DNA from: Synaphobranchus kaupii
Taxonomy: Eukaryota; Chordata; Actinopteri; Anguilliformes; Synaphobranchidae
DNA length: 64,000 nucleotides
Direction of reading: 5' to 3'
Assembly: GCA_029718625.1 (NCBI GenBank)
Contig: CM056395.1
Location: forward strand, 19,432,309-19,496,308
Position numbers and translations under genes: made by a program. This document shows positions 45,001 to 60,000 of this stretch, piece by piece (position 1 is the stretch's first letter; each line of letters starts with the position of its first letter). Below the pieces are notes generated by a model. It searched no databases. It saw only the letters and a list, made by a program, of their open reading frames with translations, and was not told where the DNA came from.

Positions 45001-48000
45001 TACAACAGCAGCACCCTCTACAACTGCAGCACCAACCACAACTGCAGCCCCAACTACAACTTCAGCCGCCGCGTCAACTGCAGTTCCCACTACATCAGCA
45101 GCCTCCACTACAACTGCAGCCCACACTACAACAGCAGCCCCCACTACAACTGCAACCCTCACTACAACTGCCGCTCCAACTACGAATTCAGCCCCCACTA
45201 CAACAGCAGCACCCTCTACAACTGCAGCACCAACAACAACTGCAGCCCCCACTACAACTGCAACCCTCACTACAACTGCAGTTCCCACTACAACTGCAGC
45301 CCTCACTACAACTGCAGCCCCCACTACAACTGCAGCTTCCATTACAACTGCAGCCCCCACTACAACTACAGCCCCCACTACAACAGCAGCCTCCACTAAA
45401 ACAGCATCTCCTGCTGCAACTGCAGCTCACACTACAACTGCAGCACAAACAAGAAATGCAGTCCCAACTACAACTTCAGCCTCTACAACAGCATCTCCCA
45501 CTACAACTGCAGCACCAACAACAACTGCAGTCCCAACTACAACTTCAGCCTCTACAACAGCATCTCCCACTACAACTGCAGCACCCACTACAACTGCAGA
45601 ACCAACTACAACTGCAGCTCCCACTACGAATTCAGCCCCCACTACAACAGCAGCCTCTACTAAAACAGCATCTCCCTCTGCAACTGCAGCTCCCACTACA
45701 ACTGCAGCACCAACAACAACTGCCGGCTCAACTACAACTGCAGCCTTCACTACAACTGCAGCCCTCACTACAACTGCAGCCTCCACTACAACTGCAGCTC
45801 CCATTACAACAGCAGCACCAAGTAGAACTGCATCCCCAACTACAACTGCAGCTCCCCCTACATCAGCAGCCTCCACTACAACTGTAGCCCCCACTAAAAC
45901 AGCCCCTACTACAACTGCAGCCAAAACAAAAATCGCAGCTCCCTCTACACCTGAAGCTCCAAGTGGAACTGCAGCCCCAAGTACAACTGCAGCTCCCACT
46001 ACAACCACATCACCCACTACAACCACCACTACAACTGCTGTCCATACTACAACTTCAGCACCCACTACAACAGCAGCCTCTACTACAACAGCATCTCCCA
46101 CTACAACTGCAGCACCCACTACAACTGCAGAACCAACTACAACTGCAGCTCCCACTACGAATTCAGCCCCCACTACAACAGCAGCACCCTCTACAACTGC
46201 AGCACCAACAACAACTGCAGCCCCAACTACAACTTCAGCCCCCACCTCAACTGCAGCTCCCACTACATCAGCAGCCTCCACTACAACTGCAGCCCACACT
46301 ACAACAGCAGCCCCCACTACAACTACAACCCTCACTACAACTGCAGCTCCCACTACAACTGCAGCCCACACTACAACAGCAGCCTCTACTAAAACAGCAT
46401 CTCCCTCTGCAACTGCAGCTCCCACTACAACTGCAGCACCAACAACAACTGCAGCCCCAACTACAACTGCAGCCCTCACTACAACTGCAGCCCTCACTAC
46501 AACTGCAGCCTCCACTACAACTGCAGCTCCCATTACAACAGCAGCACCAAGTAGAACTGCATCCCCAACTACAACTGCAGCTCCCCCTACATCAGCAGCC
46601 TCCACTACAACTGCAGACCCCACTAAAACAGCCCCTACTACAACTGCAGCCCCAACAAAAATCGCAGCTCCCACTACACCTGAAGCTCCAAGTGGAACTG
46701 CAGCGCCAAGTACAACTGCAGCTCCCACTACAACCACATCACCCACTACAACCACCACTACAACTGCTGTCCATACTACAACTCCAGCACCCACTACAAC
46801 AGCAGCCTCTACTACAACAGCATCTCCCACTACAACTGCAGCACCCACTACAACTGCAGAACCAACTACAACAGCAGCTCCCACTACGAATTCAGCCCCC
46901 ACTACAACAGCAGCACCCTCTACAACTGCAGCACCAACCACAACTGCAGCCCCAACTACAACTTCAGCCCCCGCGTCAACTGCAGCTCCCACTACATCAG
47001 CAGCCTCCACTACAACTGCAGCCCACACTACAACAGCAGCCCCCACTACAACTGCAACCCTCACTACAACTGCAGCTCCAACTACGAATTCAGCCCCCAC
47101 TACAACAGCAGCACCCTCTACAACTGCAGCACCAACAACAACTGCAGCCCCCACTACAAATGCAACCCAAACTACAACTGCAGTTCCCACTACAACTGCA
47201 GCCCTCACTACAACTGCAGCCCCCACTACAACTGCAGCTTCCATTACAACTGCAGCCCCCACTACAACTACAGCCCCCACTACAACAGCAGCCTCCACTA
47301 AAACAGCATCTCCTGCTGCAACTGCAGCTCACACTACAACTGCAGCACAAACAACAACTGCAGTCCCAACTACAACTTCAGCCTCTACAACAGCATCTCC
47401 CACTACAACTGCAGCACCAACAACAACTGCAGTCCCAACTACAACTTCAGCATCTACAACAGCATCTCCCACTACAACTGCAGCACCCACTACAACTGCA
47501 GAACCAACTACAACTGCAGCTCCCACTACAAATTCAGCCCCCACTACAACAGCAGCACCCTCTACAACTGCAGCACCAACAACAACTTCAGCCCCCGCCT
47601 CAACTGTAGCTCTCACTACATCAGCAGCCTCCACTACAACTGCAGCCCACACTACAACAGCAGCCCCCACTACAACTGCAACCCTCACTATAACTGCAGC
47701 TCCAACTACGAATTCAGCCCCCACTACAACAGCAGCCCCCACTACAACTGCAGCTCCCACTACAACTGCAGCCCTCACTACAACTGCAGCCCCCACTACA
47801 ACTGCAGCTCCCATTACAACTGCAGCCCCCAGTACAACTACAGCCCCCACTACAACAGCAGCCTCCACTAATACAGCATCTCCCGCTGCAACTGCAGCTC
47901 ACACTACAACTGCAGCACCAACAACAACTGCAGTCCCAACTACAACTTCAGCCTCTACAACAGCATTTCCCACTACAACTGCAGCACCCACTACAACTCC

Positions 48001-51000
48001 AGAACCAACTACAACTGCAGCACCCACTACAACTGCAGAACCAACTACAAATGCAGCTCCCACTACGAATTCAGCCCCCACTACAACAGCAGCACCCTCT
48101 ACAACTGCAGCACCAACAACAACTGCAGCCCCAACTACAACTTCAGCCCCCGCGTCAACTGTATCTCCCACTACATCAGCAGCCTCCACTACAACTGCAG
48201 CCCCCACTACAACTGCAGCTCCCACTACAACAGCAGCCCCCACTACAACTGCAGCTCCCACTACAACTGCAGCCCTCACTACAACTGCAGCCCCCACTAC
48301 AACTGCAGCCCTCACTACAACTGCAGCCCCCACTACAACTTCAGCCCCCGCCTCAACTGTATCTCCCACTACATCAGCAGCCCCCACTACAACTGCAGCC
48401 CCCACTACAACTGCTGCACCCATTACAACAGCAGCCCCCACTACAACTACAACCCTCACTACAAATGCAGCTCCCACTACAACTGCAGCCCACACTACAA
48501 CTGCAGCTCCCATTACAACAGCAGCCCCCACTACAACTACAGCCCCCACTACAACAGCAGCCTCTACTAAAACAGCATCTCCCTCTGCAACTGCAGCTCC
48601 CACTACAACTGCAGCACCAACAACAACTGCAGCCCCAACTACAACTGCAGCCCTCACTACAACTGCAGCCCTCACTACAACTGCAGCCTCCACTACAACT
48701 GCAGCTCCCATTACAACAGCAGCACCAAGTAGAACTGCATCCCCAACTACAACTGCAGCTCCCCCTACATCAGCAGCCTCCACTACAACTGCAGCCCCCA
48801 CTAAAACAGCCCCTACTACAACTGCAGCCCCAACAAAAATCGCAGCTCCCACTACACCTGAAGCTCCAAGTGGAACTGCAGCGCCAAGTACAACTGCAGC
48901 TCCCACTACAACCACATCACCCACTACAACCACCACTACAACTGCTGTCCATACTACAACTCCAGCACCCACTACAACAGCAGCCTCTACTACAACAGCA
49001 TCTCCCACTACAACTGCAGCACCCACTACAACTGCAGAACCAACTACAACAGCAGCTCCCACTACGAATTCAGCCCCCACTACAACAGCAGCACCCTGTA
49101 CAACTGCAGCACCAACCACAACTGCAGCCCCAACTACAACTTCAGCCCCCGCGTCAACTGCAGCTCCCACTACATCAGCAGCCTCCACTACAACTGCAGC
49201 CCACACTACAACTGCAGCTCCAACTACGAATTCAGCCCCCACTACAACAGCAGCACCCTCTACAACTGCAGCACCAACAACAACTGCAGCCCCCACTACA
49301 AATGCAACCCAAACTACAACTGCAGTCCTCACTACAACTGCAGCCCCCACTACAACTGCAGCTTCCATTACAACTGCAGCCCCCACTACAACTACAGCCC
49401 CCACTACAACAGCAGCCTCCACTAAAACAGCATCTCCTGCTGCAACTGCAGCTCACACTACAACTGCAGCACAAACAACAACTGCAGTCCCAACTACAAC
49501 TTCAGCCTCTACAACAGCATCTCCCACTACAACTGCAGCACCAACAACAACTGCAGTCCCAACTACAACTTCAGCATCTACAACAGCATCTCCCACTACA
49601 ACTGCAGCACCCACTACAACTGCAGAACCAACTACAACTGCAGCTCCCACTACAAATTCAGCCCCCACTACAACAGCAGCGCCCTCGACAACTGCAGCAC
49701 CAACAACAACTTCAGCCCCCGCCTCAACTGTAGCTCTCACTACATCAGCAGCCTCCACTACAACTGCAGCCCACACTACAACAGCAGCCCCCACTACAAC
49801 TGCAACCCTCACTATAACTGCAGCTCCAACTACGAATTCAGCCCCCACTACAACAGCAGCCCCCAGTACAACTGCAGCTCCCACTACAACTGCAACCCTC
49901 ACTACAACTGCAGCTCCAACTACGAATTCAGCCCCCACTACAACAGCAGCACCCTCTACAACTGCAGCACCAACAACAACTGCAGCCCCCACTACAAATG
50001 CAACCCAAACTACAACTGCAGTTCCCCCTACAACTGCAGCCCTCACTACAACTGCAGCCCCCACTACAACTGCAGCTTCCATTACAACTGCAGCCCCCAC
50101 TACAACTACAGCCCCCACTACAACAGCAGCCTCCACTAAAACAGCATCTCCTGCTGCAACTGCAGCTCACACTACAACTGCAGCACAAACAACAACTGCA
50201 GTCCCAACTACAACTTCAGCCTCTACAACAGCATCTCCCACTACAACTGCAGCACCAACAACAACTGCAGTCCCAACTACAACTTCAGCATCTACAACAG
50301 CATCTCCCACTACAACTGCAGCACCCACTACAACTGCAGAACCAACTACAACTGCAGCTCCCATTACAACTGCAGCCCCCACTACAACTACAGCCCCCAC
50401 TACAACAGCAGCCTCCACTAAAACAGCATCTCCTGCTGCAACTGCAGCTCACACTACAACTGCAGCACAAACAACAACTGCAGTCCCAACTACAACTTCA
50501 GCCTCTACAACAGCATCTCCCACTACAACTGCAGCACCAACAACAACTGCAGTCCCAACTACAACTTCAGCATCTACAACAGCATCTCCCACTACAACTG
50601 CAGCACCCACTACAACTGCAGAACCAACTACAACTGCAGCTCCCACTACAAATTCAGCCCCCACTACAACAGCAGCGCCCTCTACAACGGCAGCACCAAC
50701 AACAACTTCAGCCCCCGCCTCAACTGTAGCTCTCACTACATCAGCAGCCTCCACTACAACTGCAGCCCACACTACAACAGCAGCCCCCACTACAACTGCA
50801 ACCCTCACTATAACTGCAGCTCCAACTACGAATTCAGCCCCCACTACAACAGCAGCCCCCACTACAACTGCAGCTCCCACTACAACTGCAGCCCACACTA
50901 CAACTGCAGCCCCCACTACAACTGCAGCTCCCATTACAATGGCAGCCCCCACTACAACTACAGCCCCCACTACAACAGCAGCCTCTACTAAAACAGCATC

Positions 51001-54000
51001 TCCCTCTGCAACTGCAGCTCCCACTACAACTGCAGCACCAACAACAACTGCAGCCCCAACTACAACTGCAGCCCTCACTACAACTGCAGCCCTCACTACA
51101 ACTGCAGCCTCCACTACAACTGCAGCTCCCATTACAACAGCAGCACCAAGTAGAACTGCATCCCCAACTACAACTACAGCTCCCCCTACATCAGCAGCCT
51201 CCACTACAACTGCAGCCCCCACTAAAACAGCCCCTACTACAACTGCAGCCCCAACAAAAATCGCAGCTCCCACTACACCTGAAGCTCCAAGTGGAACTGC
51301 AGCCCCAAGTACAACTGCAGCTCCCACTACAACCACATCACCCACTACAACCACCACTACAACTGCTGTCCATACTACAACTTCAGCACCCACTACAACA
51401 GCAGCCTCTACTACAACAGCATCTCCCACTACAACTGCAGCACCCACTACAACTGCAGAACCAACTACAACTGCAGCTCCCACTACGAATTCAGCCCCCA
51501 CTACAACAGCAGCACCCTCTACAACTGCAGCACCAACCACAACTGCAGCCCCAACTACAACTTCAGCCCCCGCGTCAACTGCAGTTCCCACTACATCAGC
51601 AGCCTCCACTACAACTGCAGCCCACACTGCAACAGCAGCCCCCACTACAACTGCAACCCTCACTACAACTGCAGCTCCAACTACGAATTCAGCCCCCACT
51701 ACAACAGCAGCACCCTCTACAACTGCAGCACCAACAACAACTGCAGCCCCCACTACAACTGCAACCCTCACTACAACTGCAGTTCCCACTACAACTGCAG
51801 CCCTCACTACAACTGCAGCCCCCACTACAACTGCAGCTTCCATTACAACTGCAGCCCCCACTACAACTACAGCCCCCACTACAACAGCAGCCTCCACCAA
51901 AACAGCATCTCCTGCTGCAACTGCAGCTCACACTACAACTGCAGCACAAACAAGAAATGCAGTCCCAACTACAACTTCAGCCTCTACAACAGCATCTCCC
52001 ACTACAACTGCAGCACCAACAACAACTGCAGTCCCAACTACAACTTCAGCCTCTACAACAGCATCTCCCACTACAACTGCAGCACCCACTACAACTGCAG
52101 AACCAACTACAACTGAAGCTCCCACTACGAATTCAGCCCCCACTACAACAGCAGCCTCTACTAAAACAGCATCTCCCTCTGCAACTGCAGCTCCCACTAC
52201 AACTGCAGCACCAACAACAACTGCCGGCTCAACTACAACTGCAGCCTTCACTACAACTGCAGCCCTCACTACAACTGCAGCCTCCACTACAACTGCAGCT
52301 CCCATTACAACAGCAGCACCAAGTAGAACTGCATCCCCAACTACAACTGCAGCTCCCCCTACATCAGCAGCCTCCACTACAACTGTAGCCCCCACTAAAA
52401 CAGCCCCTACTACAACTGCAGCCAAAACAAAAATCGCAGCTCCCTCTACACCTGAAGCTCCAAGTGGAACTGCAGCCCCAAGTACAACTGCAGCTCCCAC
52501 TACAACCACATCACCCACTACAACCACCACTACAACTGCTGTCCATACTACAACTTCAGCACCCACTACAACAGCAGCCTCTACTACAACAGCATCTCCC
52601 ACTACAACTGCAGCACCAACTACAACTGCAGCTCCCACTACGAATTCAGCCCCCACTACAACAGCAGCACCCTCTACAACTGCAGCACCAACCACAACTG
52701 CAGCCCCAACTACAACTTCAGCCCCCGCGTCAACTGCAGTTCCCACTACATCAGCAGCCTCCACTACAACTGCAGCCCACACTGCAACAGCAGCCCCCAC
52801 TACAACTGCAACCCTCACTACAACTGCAGCTCCAACTACGAATTCAGCCCCCACTACAACAGCAGCACCCTCTACAACTGCAGCACCAACAACAACTGCA
52901 GCCCCCACTACAACTGCAACCCTCACTACAACTGCAGTTCCCACTACAACTGCAGCCCTCACTACAACTGCAGCCCCCACTACAACTGCAGCTTCCATTA
53001 CAACTGCAGCCCCCACTACAACTACAGCCCCCACTACAACAGCAGCCTCCACTAAAACAGCATCTCCTGCTGCAACTGCAGCTCACACTACAACTGCAGC
53101 ACAAACAAGAAATGCAGTCCCAACTACAACTTCAGCCTCTACAACAGCATCTCCCACTACAACTGCAGCACCAACAACAACTGCAGTCCCAACTACAACT
53201 TCAGCCTCTACAACAGCATCTCCCACTACAACTGCAGCACCCACTACAACTGCAGAACCAACTACAACTGCAGCTCCCACTACGAATTCAGCCCCCACTA
53301 CAACAGCAGCCTCTACTAAAACAGCATCTCCCTCTGCAACTGCAGCTCCCACTACAACTGCAGCACCAACAACAACTGCCGGCTCAACTACAACTGCAGC
53401 CTTCACTACAACTGCAGCCCTCACTACAACTGCAGCCTCCACTACAACTGCAGCTCCCATTACAACAGCAGCACCAAGTAGAACTGCATCCCCAACTACA
53501 ACTGCAGCTCCCCCTACATCAGCAGCCTCCACTACAACTGTAGCCCCCACTAAAACAGCCCCTACTACAACTGCAGCCAAAACAAAAATCGCAGCTCCCT
53601 CTACACCTGAAGCTCCAAGTGGAACTGCAGCCCCAAGTACAACTGCAGCTCCCACTACAACCACATCACCCACTACAACCACCACTACAACTGCTGTCCA
53701 TACTACAACTTCAGCACCCACTACAACAGCAGCCTCTACTACAACAGCATCTCCCACTACAACTGCAGCACCCACTACAACTGCAGAACCAACTACAACT
53801 GCAGCTCCCACTACGAATTCAGCCCCCACTACAACAGCAGCACCCTCTACAACTGCAGCACCAACAACAACTGCAGCCCCAACTACAACTTCAGCCCCCA
53901 CCTCAACTGCAGCTCCCACTACATCAGCAGCCTCCACTACAACTGCAGCCCACACTACAACAGCAGCCCCCACTACAACTACAACCCTCACTACAACTGC

Positions 54001-57000
54001 AGCTCCCACTACAACTGCAGCCCACACTACAACAGCAGCCTCTACTAAAACAGCATCTCCCTCTGCAACTGCAGCTCCCACTACAACTGCAGCACCAACA
54101 ACAACTGCAGCCCCAACTACAACTGCAGCCCTCACTACAACTGCAGCCCTCACTACAACTGCAGCCTCCACTACAACTGCAGCTCCCATTACAACAGCAG
54201 CACCAAGTAGAACTGCATCCCCAACTACAACTGCAGCTCCCCCTACATCAGCAGCCTCCACTACAACTGCAGACCCCACTAAAACAGCCCCTACTACAAC
54301 TGCAGCCCCAACAAAAATCGCAGCTCCCACTACACCTGAAGCTCCAAGTGGAACTGCAGCGCCAAGTACAACTGCAGCTCCCACTACAACCACATCACCC
54401 ACTACAACCACCACTACAACTGCTGTCCATACTACAACTCCAGCACCCACTACAACAGCAGCCTCTACTACAACAGCATCTCCCACTACAACTGCAGCAC
54501 CCACTACAACTGCAGAACCAACTACAACAGCAGCTCCCACTACGAATTCAGCCCCCACTACAACAGCAGCACCCTCTACAACTGCAGCACCAACCACAAC
54601 TGCAGCCCCAACTACAACTTCAGCCCCCGCGTCAACTGCAGCTCCCACTACATCAGCAGCCTCCACTACAACTGCAGCCCACACTACAACAGCAGCCCCC
54701 ACTACAACTGCAACCCTCACTACAACTGCAGCTCCAACTACGAATTCAGCCCCCACTACAACAGCAGCACCCTCTACAACTGCAGCACCAACAACAACTG
54801 CAGCCCCCACTACAAATGCAACCCAAACTACAACTGCAGTTCCCACTACAACTGCAGCCCTCACTACAACTGCAGCCCCCACTACAACTGCAGCTTCCAT
54901 TACAACTGCAGCCCCCACTACAACTACAGCCCCCACTACAATAGCAGCCTCCACTAAAACAGCATCTCCTGCTGCAACTGCAGCTCACACTACAACTGCA
55001 GCACAAACAACAACTGCAGTCCCAACTACAACTTCAGCCTCTACAACAGCATCTCCCACTACAACTGCAGCACCAACAACAACTGCAGTCCCAACTACAA
55101 CTTCAGCATCTACAACAGCATCTCCCACTACAACTGCAGCACCCACTACAACTGCAGAACCAACTACAACTGCAGCTCCCACTACAAATTCAGCCCCCAC
55201 TACAACAGCAGCGCCCTCTACAACTGCAGCACCAACAACAACTTCAGCCCCCGCCTCAACTGTAGCTCTCACTACATCAGCAGCCTCCACTACAACTGCA
55301 GCCCACACTACAACAGCAGCCCCCACTACAACTGCAACCCTCACTATAACTGCAGCTCCAACTACGAATTCAGCCCCCACTACAACAGCAGCCCCCACTA
55401 CAACTGCAGCTCCCACTACAACTGCAGCCCTCACTACAACTGCAGTTCCCACTACAACTGCAGCTCCCATTACAACTGCAGCCCCCAGTACAACTACAGC
55501 CCCCACTACAACAGCAGCCTCCACTAATACAGCATCTCCCGCTGCAACTGCAGCTCACACTACAACTGCAGCACCAACAACAACTGCAGTCCCAACTACA
55601 ACTTCAGCCTCTACAACAGCATTTCCCACTACAACTGCAGCACCCACTACAACTGCAGAACCAACTACAACTGCAGCACCCACTACAACTGCAGAACCAA
55701 CTACAAATGCAGCTCCCACTACGAATTCAGCCCCCACTACAACAGCAGCACCCTCTACAACTGCAGCACCAACAACAACTGCAGCCCTAACTACAACTTC
55801 AGCCCCCGCCTCAACTGTATCTCCCACTACATCAGCAGCCTCCACTACAACTGCAGCCCACACTACAACAGCAGCCCCCACTACAACTGCAGCTCCCACT
55901 ACAACAGCAGCCCCCACTACAACTGCAGCTCCCACTACAACTGCAGCCCTCACTACAACTGCAGCCCCCACTACAACTTCAGCCCCCGCCTCAACTGTAT
56001 CTCCCACTACATCAGCAGCCCCCACTACAACTGCAGCCCCCACTACAACTGCTGCACCCATTACAACAGCAGCCCCCACTACAACTACAACCCTCACTAC
56101 AACTGCAGCTCCCACTACAACTGCAGCCCACACTACAACTGCAGCTCCCATTACAACAGCAGCCCCCACTACAACTACAGCCCCCACTACAACAGCAGCC
56201 TCTACTAAAACAGCATCTCCCTCTGCAACTGCAGCTCCCACTACAACTGCAGCACCAACAACAACTGCAGCCCCAACTACAACTGCAGCCCTCACTACAA
56301 CTGCAGCCCTCACTACAACTGCAGCCTCCACTACAACTGCAGCTCCCATTACAACAGCAGCACCAAGTAGAACTGCATCCCCAACTACAACTGCAGCTCC
56401 CCCTACATCAGCAGCCTCCACTACAACTGCAGCCCCCACTAAAACAGCCCCTACTACAACTGCAGCCCCAACAAAAATCGCAGCTCCCACTACACCTGAA
56501 GCTCCAAGTGGAACTGCAGCGCCAAGTACAACTGCAGCTCCCACTACAACCACATCACCCACTACAACCACCACTACAACTGCTGTCCATACTACAACTC
56601 CAGCACCCACTACAACAGCAGCCTCTACTACAACAGCATCTCCCACTACAACTGCAGCACCCACTACAACTGCAGAACCAACTACAACAGCAGCTCCCAC
56701 TACGAATTCAGCCCCCACTACAACAGCAGCACCCTGTACAACTGCAGCACCAACCACAACTGCAGCCCCAACTACAACTTCAGCCCCCGCGTCAACTGCA
56801 GCTCCCACTACATCAGCAGCCTCCACTACAACTGCAGCCCACACTACAACTGCAGCTCCAACTACGAATTCAGCCCCCACTACAACAGCAGCACCCTCTA
56901 CAACTGCAGCACCAACAACAACTGCAGCCCCCACTACAAATGCAACCCAAACTACAACTGCAGTTCCCACTACAACTGCAGCCCTCACTACAACTGCAGC

Positions 57001-60000
57001 CCCCACTACAACTGCAGCTTCCATTACAACTGCAGCCCCCACTACAACTACAGCCCCCACTACAACAGCAGCCTCCACTAAAACAGCATCTCCTGCTGCA
57101 ACTGCAGCTCACACTACAACTGCAGCACAAACAACAACTGCAGTCCCAACTACAACTTCAGCCTCTACAACAGCATCTCCCACTACAACTGCAGCACCAA
57201 CAACAACTGCAGTCCCAACTACAACTTCAGCATCTACAACAGCATCTCCCACTACAACTGCAGCACCCACTACAACTGCAGAACCAACTACAACTGCAGC
57301 TCCCACTACAAATTCAGCCCCCACTACAACAGCAGCGCCCTCTACAACTGCAGCACCAACAACAACTTCAGCCCCCGCCTCAACTGTAGCTCTCACTACA
57401 TCAGCAGCCTCCACTACAACTGCAGCCCACACTACAACAGCAGCCCCCACTACAACTGCAACCCTCACTATAACTGCAGCTCCAACTACGAATTCAGCCC
57501 CCACTACAACAGCAGCCCCCAGTACAACTGCAGCTCCCACTAGAACTGCAACCCTCACTACAACTGCAGCTCCAACTACGAATTCAGCCCCCACTACAAC
57601 AGCAGCACCCTCTACAACTGCAGCACCAACAACAACTGCAGCCCCCACTACAAATGCAACCCAAACTACAACTGCAGTTCCCACTACAACTGCAGCCCTC
57701 ACTACAACTGCAGCCCCCACTACAACTGCAGCTTCCATTACAACTGCAGCCCCCACTACAACTACAGCCCCCACTACAACAGCAGCCTCCACTAAAACAG
57801 CATCTCCTGCTGCAACTGCAGCTCACACTACAACTGCAGCACAAACAACAACTGCAGTCCCAACTACAACTTCAGCCTCTACAACAGCATCTCCCACTAC
57901 AACTGCAGCACCAACAACAACTGCAGTCCCAACTACAACTTCAGCATCTACAACAGCATCTCCCACTACAACTGCAGCACCCACTACAACTGCAGAGCCA
58001 ACTACAACTGCAGCTCCCACTACAAATTCAGCCCCCACTACAACAGCAGCGCCCTCTACAACGGCAGCACCAACAACAACTTCAGCCCCCGCCTCAACTG
58101 TAGCTCTCACTACATCAGCAGCCTCCACTACAACTGCAGCCCACACTACAACAGCAGCCCCCACTACAACTGCAACCCTCACTATAACTGCAGCTCCAAC
58201 TACGAATTCAGCCCCCACTACAACAGCAGCCCCCACTACAACTGCAGCTCCCACTACAACTGCAGCCCTCACTACAACTGCAGCCCCCACTACAACTGCA
58301 GCTCCCATTACAACTGAAGCCCCCAGTACAACTACAGCCCCCACTACAACAGCAGCCTCCACTAAAACAGCATCTCCCGCTGCAACTGCAGCTCACACTA
58401 CAACTGCAGCACCAACAACAACTGCAGTCCCAACTACAACTTCAGCCTCTACAACAGCATTTCCCACTACAACTGCAGCACCCACTACAACTGCAGAACC
58501 AACTACAAATGCAGCTCCCACTACGAATTCAGCCCCCACTACAACAGCAGCACCCTCTACAACTGCAGCACCAACAACAACTGCAGCCCCAACTACAACT
58601 TCAGCCCCCGCCTCAACTGTATCTCCCACTACATCAGCAGCCTCCACTACAACTGCAGCCCACACTACAACAGCAGCCCCCACTACAACTGCAGCTCCCA
58701 CTACAACTGCAGCCCTCACTACAACTGCAGCCCCCACTACAACTGCAGCCCCCACTACAACTGCTGCACCCATTACAAAAGCAGCACCAAGTAGAACTGC
58801 ATCCCCAACTACAACTGCAGCTCCCCCTACATCAGCAGCCTCCACTACAACTGCAGCCCCCACTAAAACAGCCCCTACTACAACTGCAGCCCCAACAAAA
58901 ATCGCAGCTCCCACTACACCTGAAGCTCCAAGTGGAACTGCAGCGCCAAGTACAACTGCAGCTCCCACTACAACCACATCACCCACTACAACCACCACTA
59001 CAACTGCTGTCCATACTACAACTCCAGCACCCACTACAACAGCAGCCTCTACTACAACAGCATCTCCCACTACAACTGCAGCACCCACTACAACTGCAGA
59101 ACCAACTACAACAGCAGCTCCCACTACGAATTCAGCCCCCACTACAACAGCAGCACCCTGTACAACTGCAGCACCAACCACAACTGCAGCCCCAACTACA
59201 ACTTCAGCCCCCGCATCAACTGCAGCTCCCACTACATCAGCAGCCTCCACTACAACTGCAGCCCACACTACAACTGCAGCTCCAACTACGAATTCAGCCC
59301 CCACTACAACAGCAGCACCCTCTACAACTGCAGCACCAACAACAACTGCAGCCCCCACTACAAATGCAACCCAAACTACAACTGCAGTTCCCACTACAAC
59401 TGCAGCCCTCACTACAACTGCAGCCCCCACTACAACTGCAGCTTCCATTACAACTGCAGCCCCCACTACAACTACAGCCCCCACTACAACAGCAGCCTCC
59501 ACTAAAACAGCATCTCCTGCTGCAACTGCAGCTCACACTACAACTGCAGCACAAACAACAACTGCAGTCCCAACTACAACTTCAGCCTCTACAACAGCAT
59601 CTCCCACTACAACTGCAGCACCAACAACAACTGCAGTCCCAACTACAACTTCAGCATCTACAACAGCATCTCCCACTACAACTGCAGCACCCACTACAAC
59701 TGCAGAACCAACTACAACTGCAGCTCCCACTACAAATTCAGCCCCCACTACAACAGCAGCGCCCTCTACAACTGCAGCACCAACAACAACCTCAGCCCCC
59801 GCCTCAACTGTAGCTCTCACTACATCAGCAGCCTCCACTACAACTGCAGCCCACACTACAACAGCAGCCCCCACTCCAACTGCAACCCTCACTATAACTG
59901 CAGCTCCAACTACGAATTCAGCCCCCACTACAACAGCAGCCCCCAGTACAACTGCAGCTCCCACTACAACTGCAACCCTCACTACAACTGCAGCTCCAAC

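Noticed and set aside
50939..50941. Second in-frame ATG as an alternative start
   Set aside because: It lies within a T-T-A-A-P unit that reads ACA or ACG in other copies, and the frame is open for tens of kb upstream.
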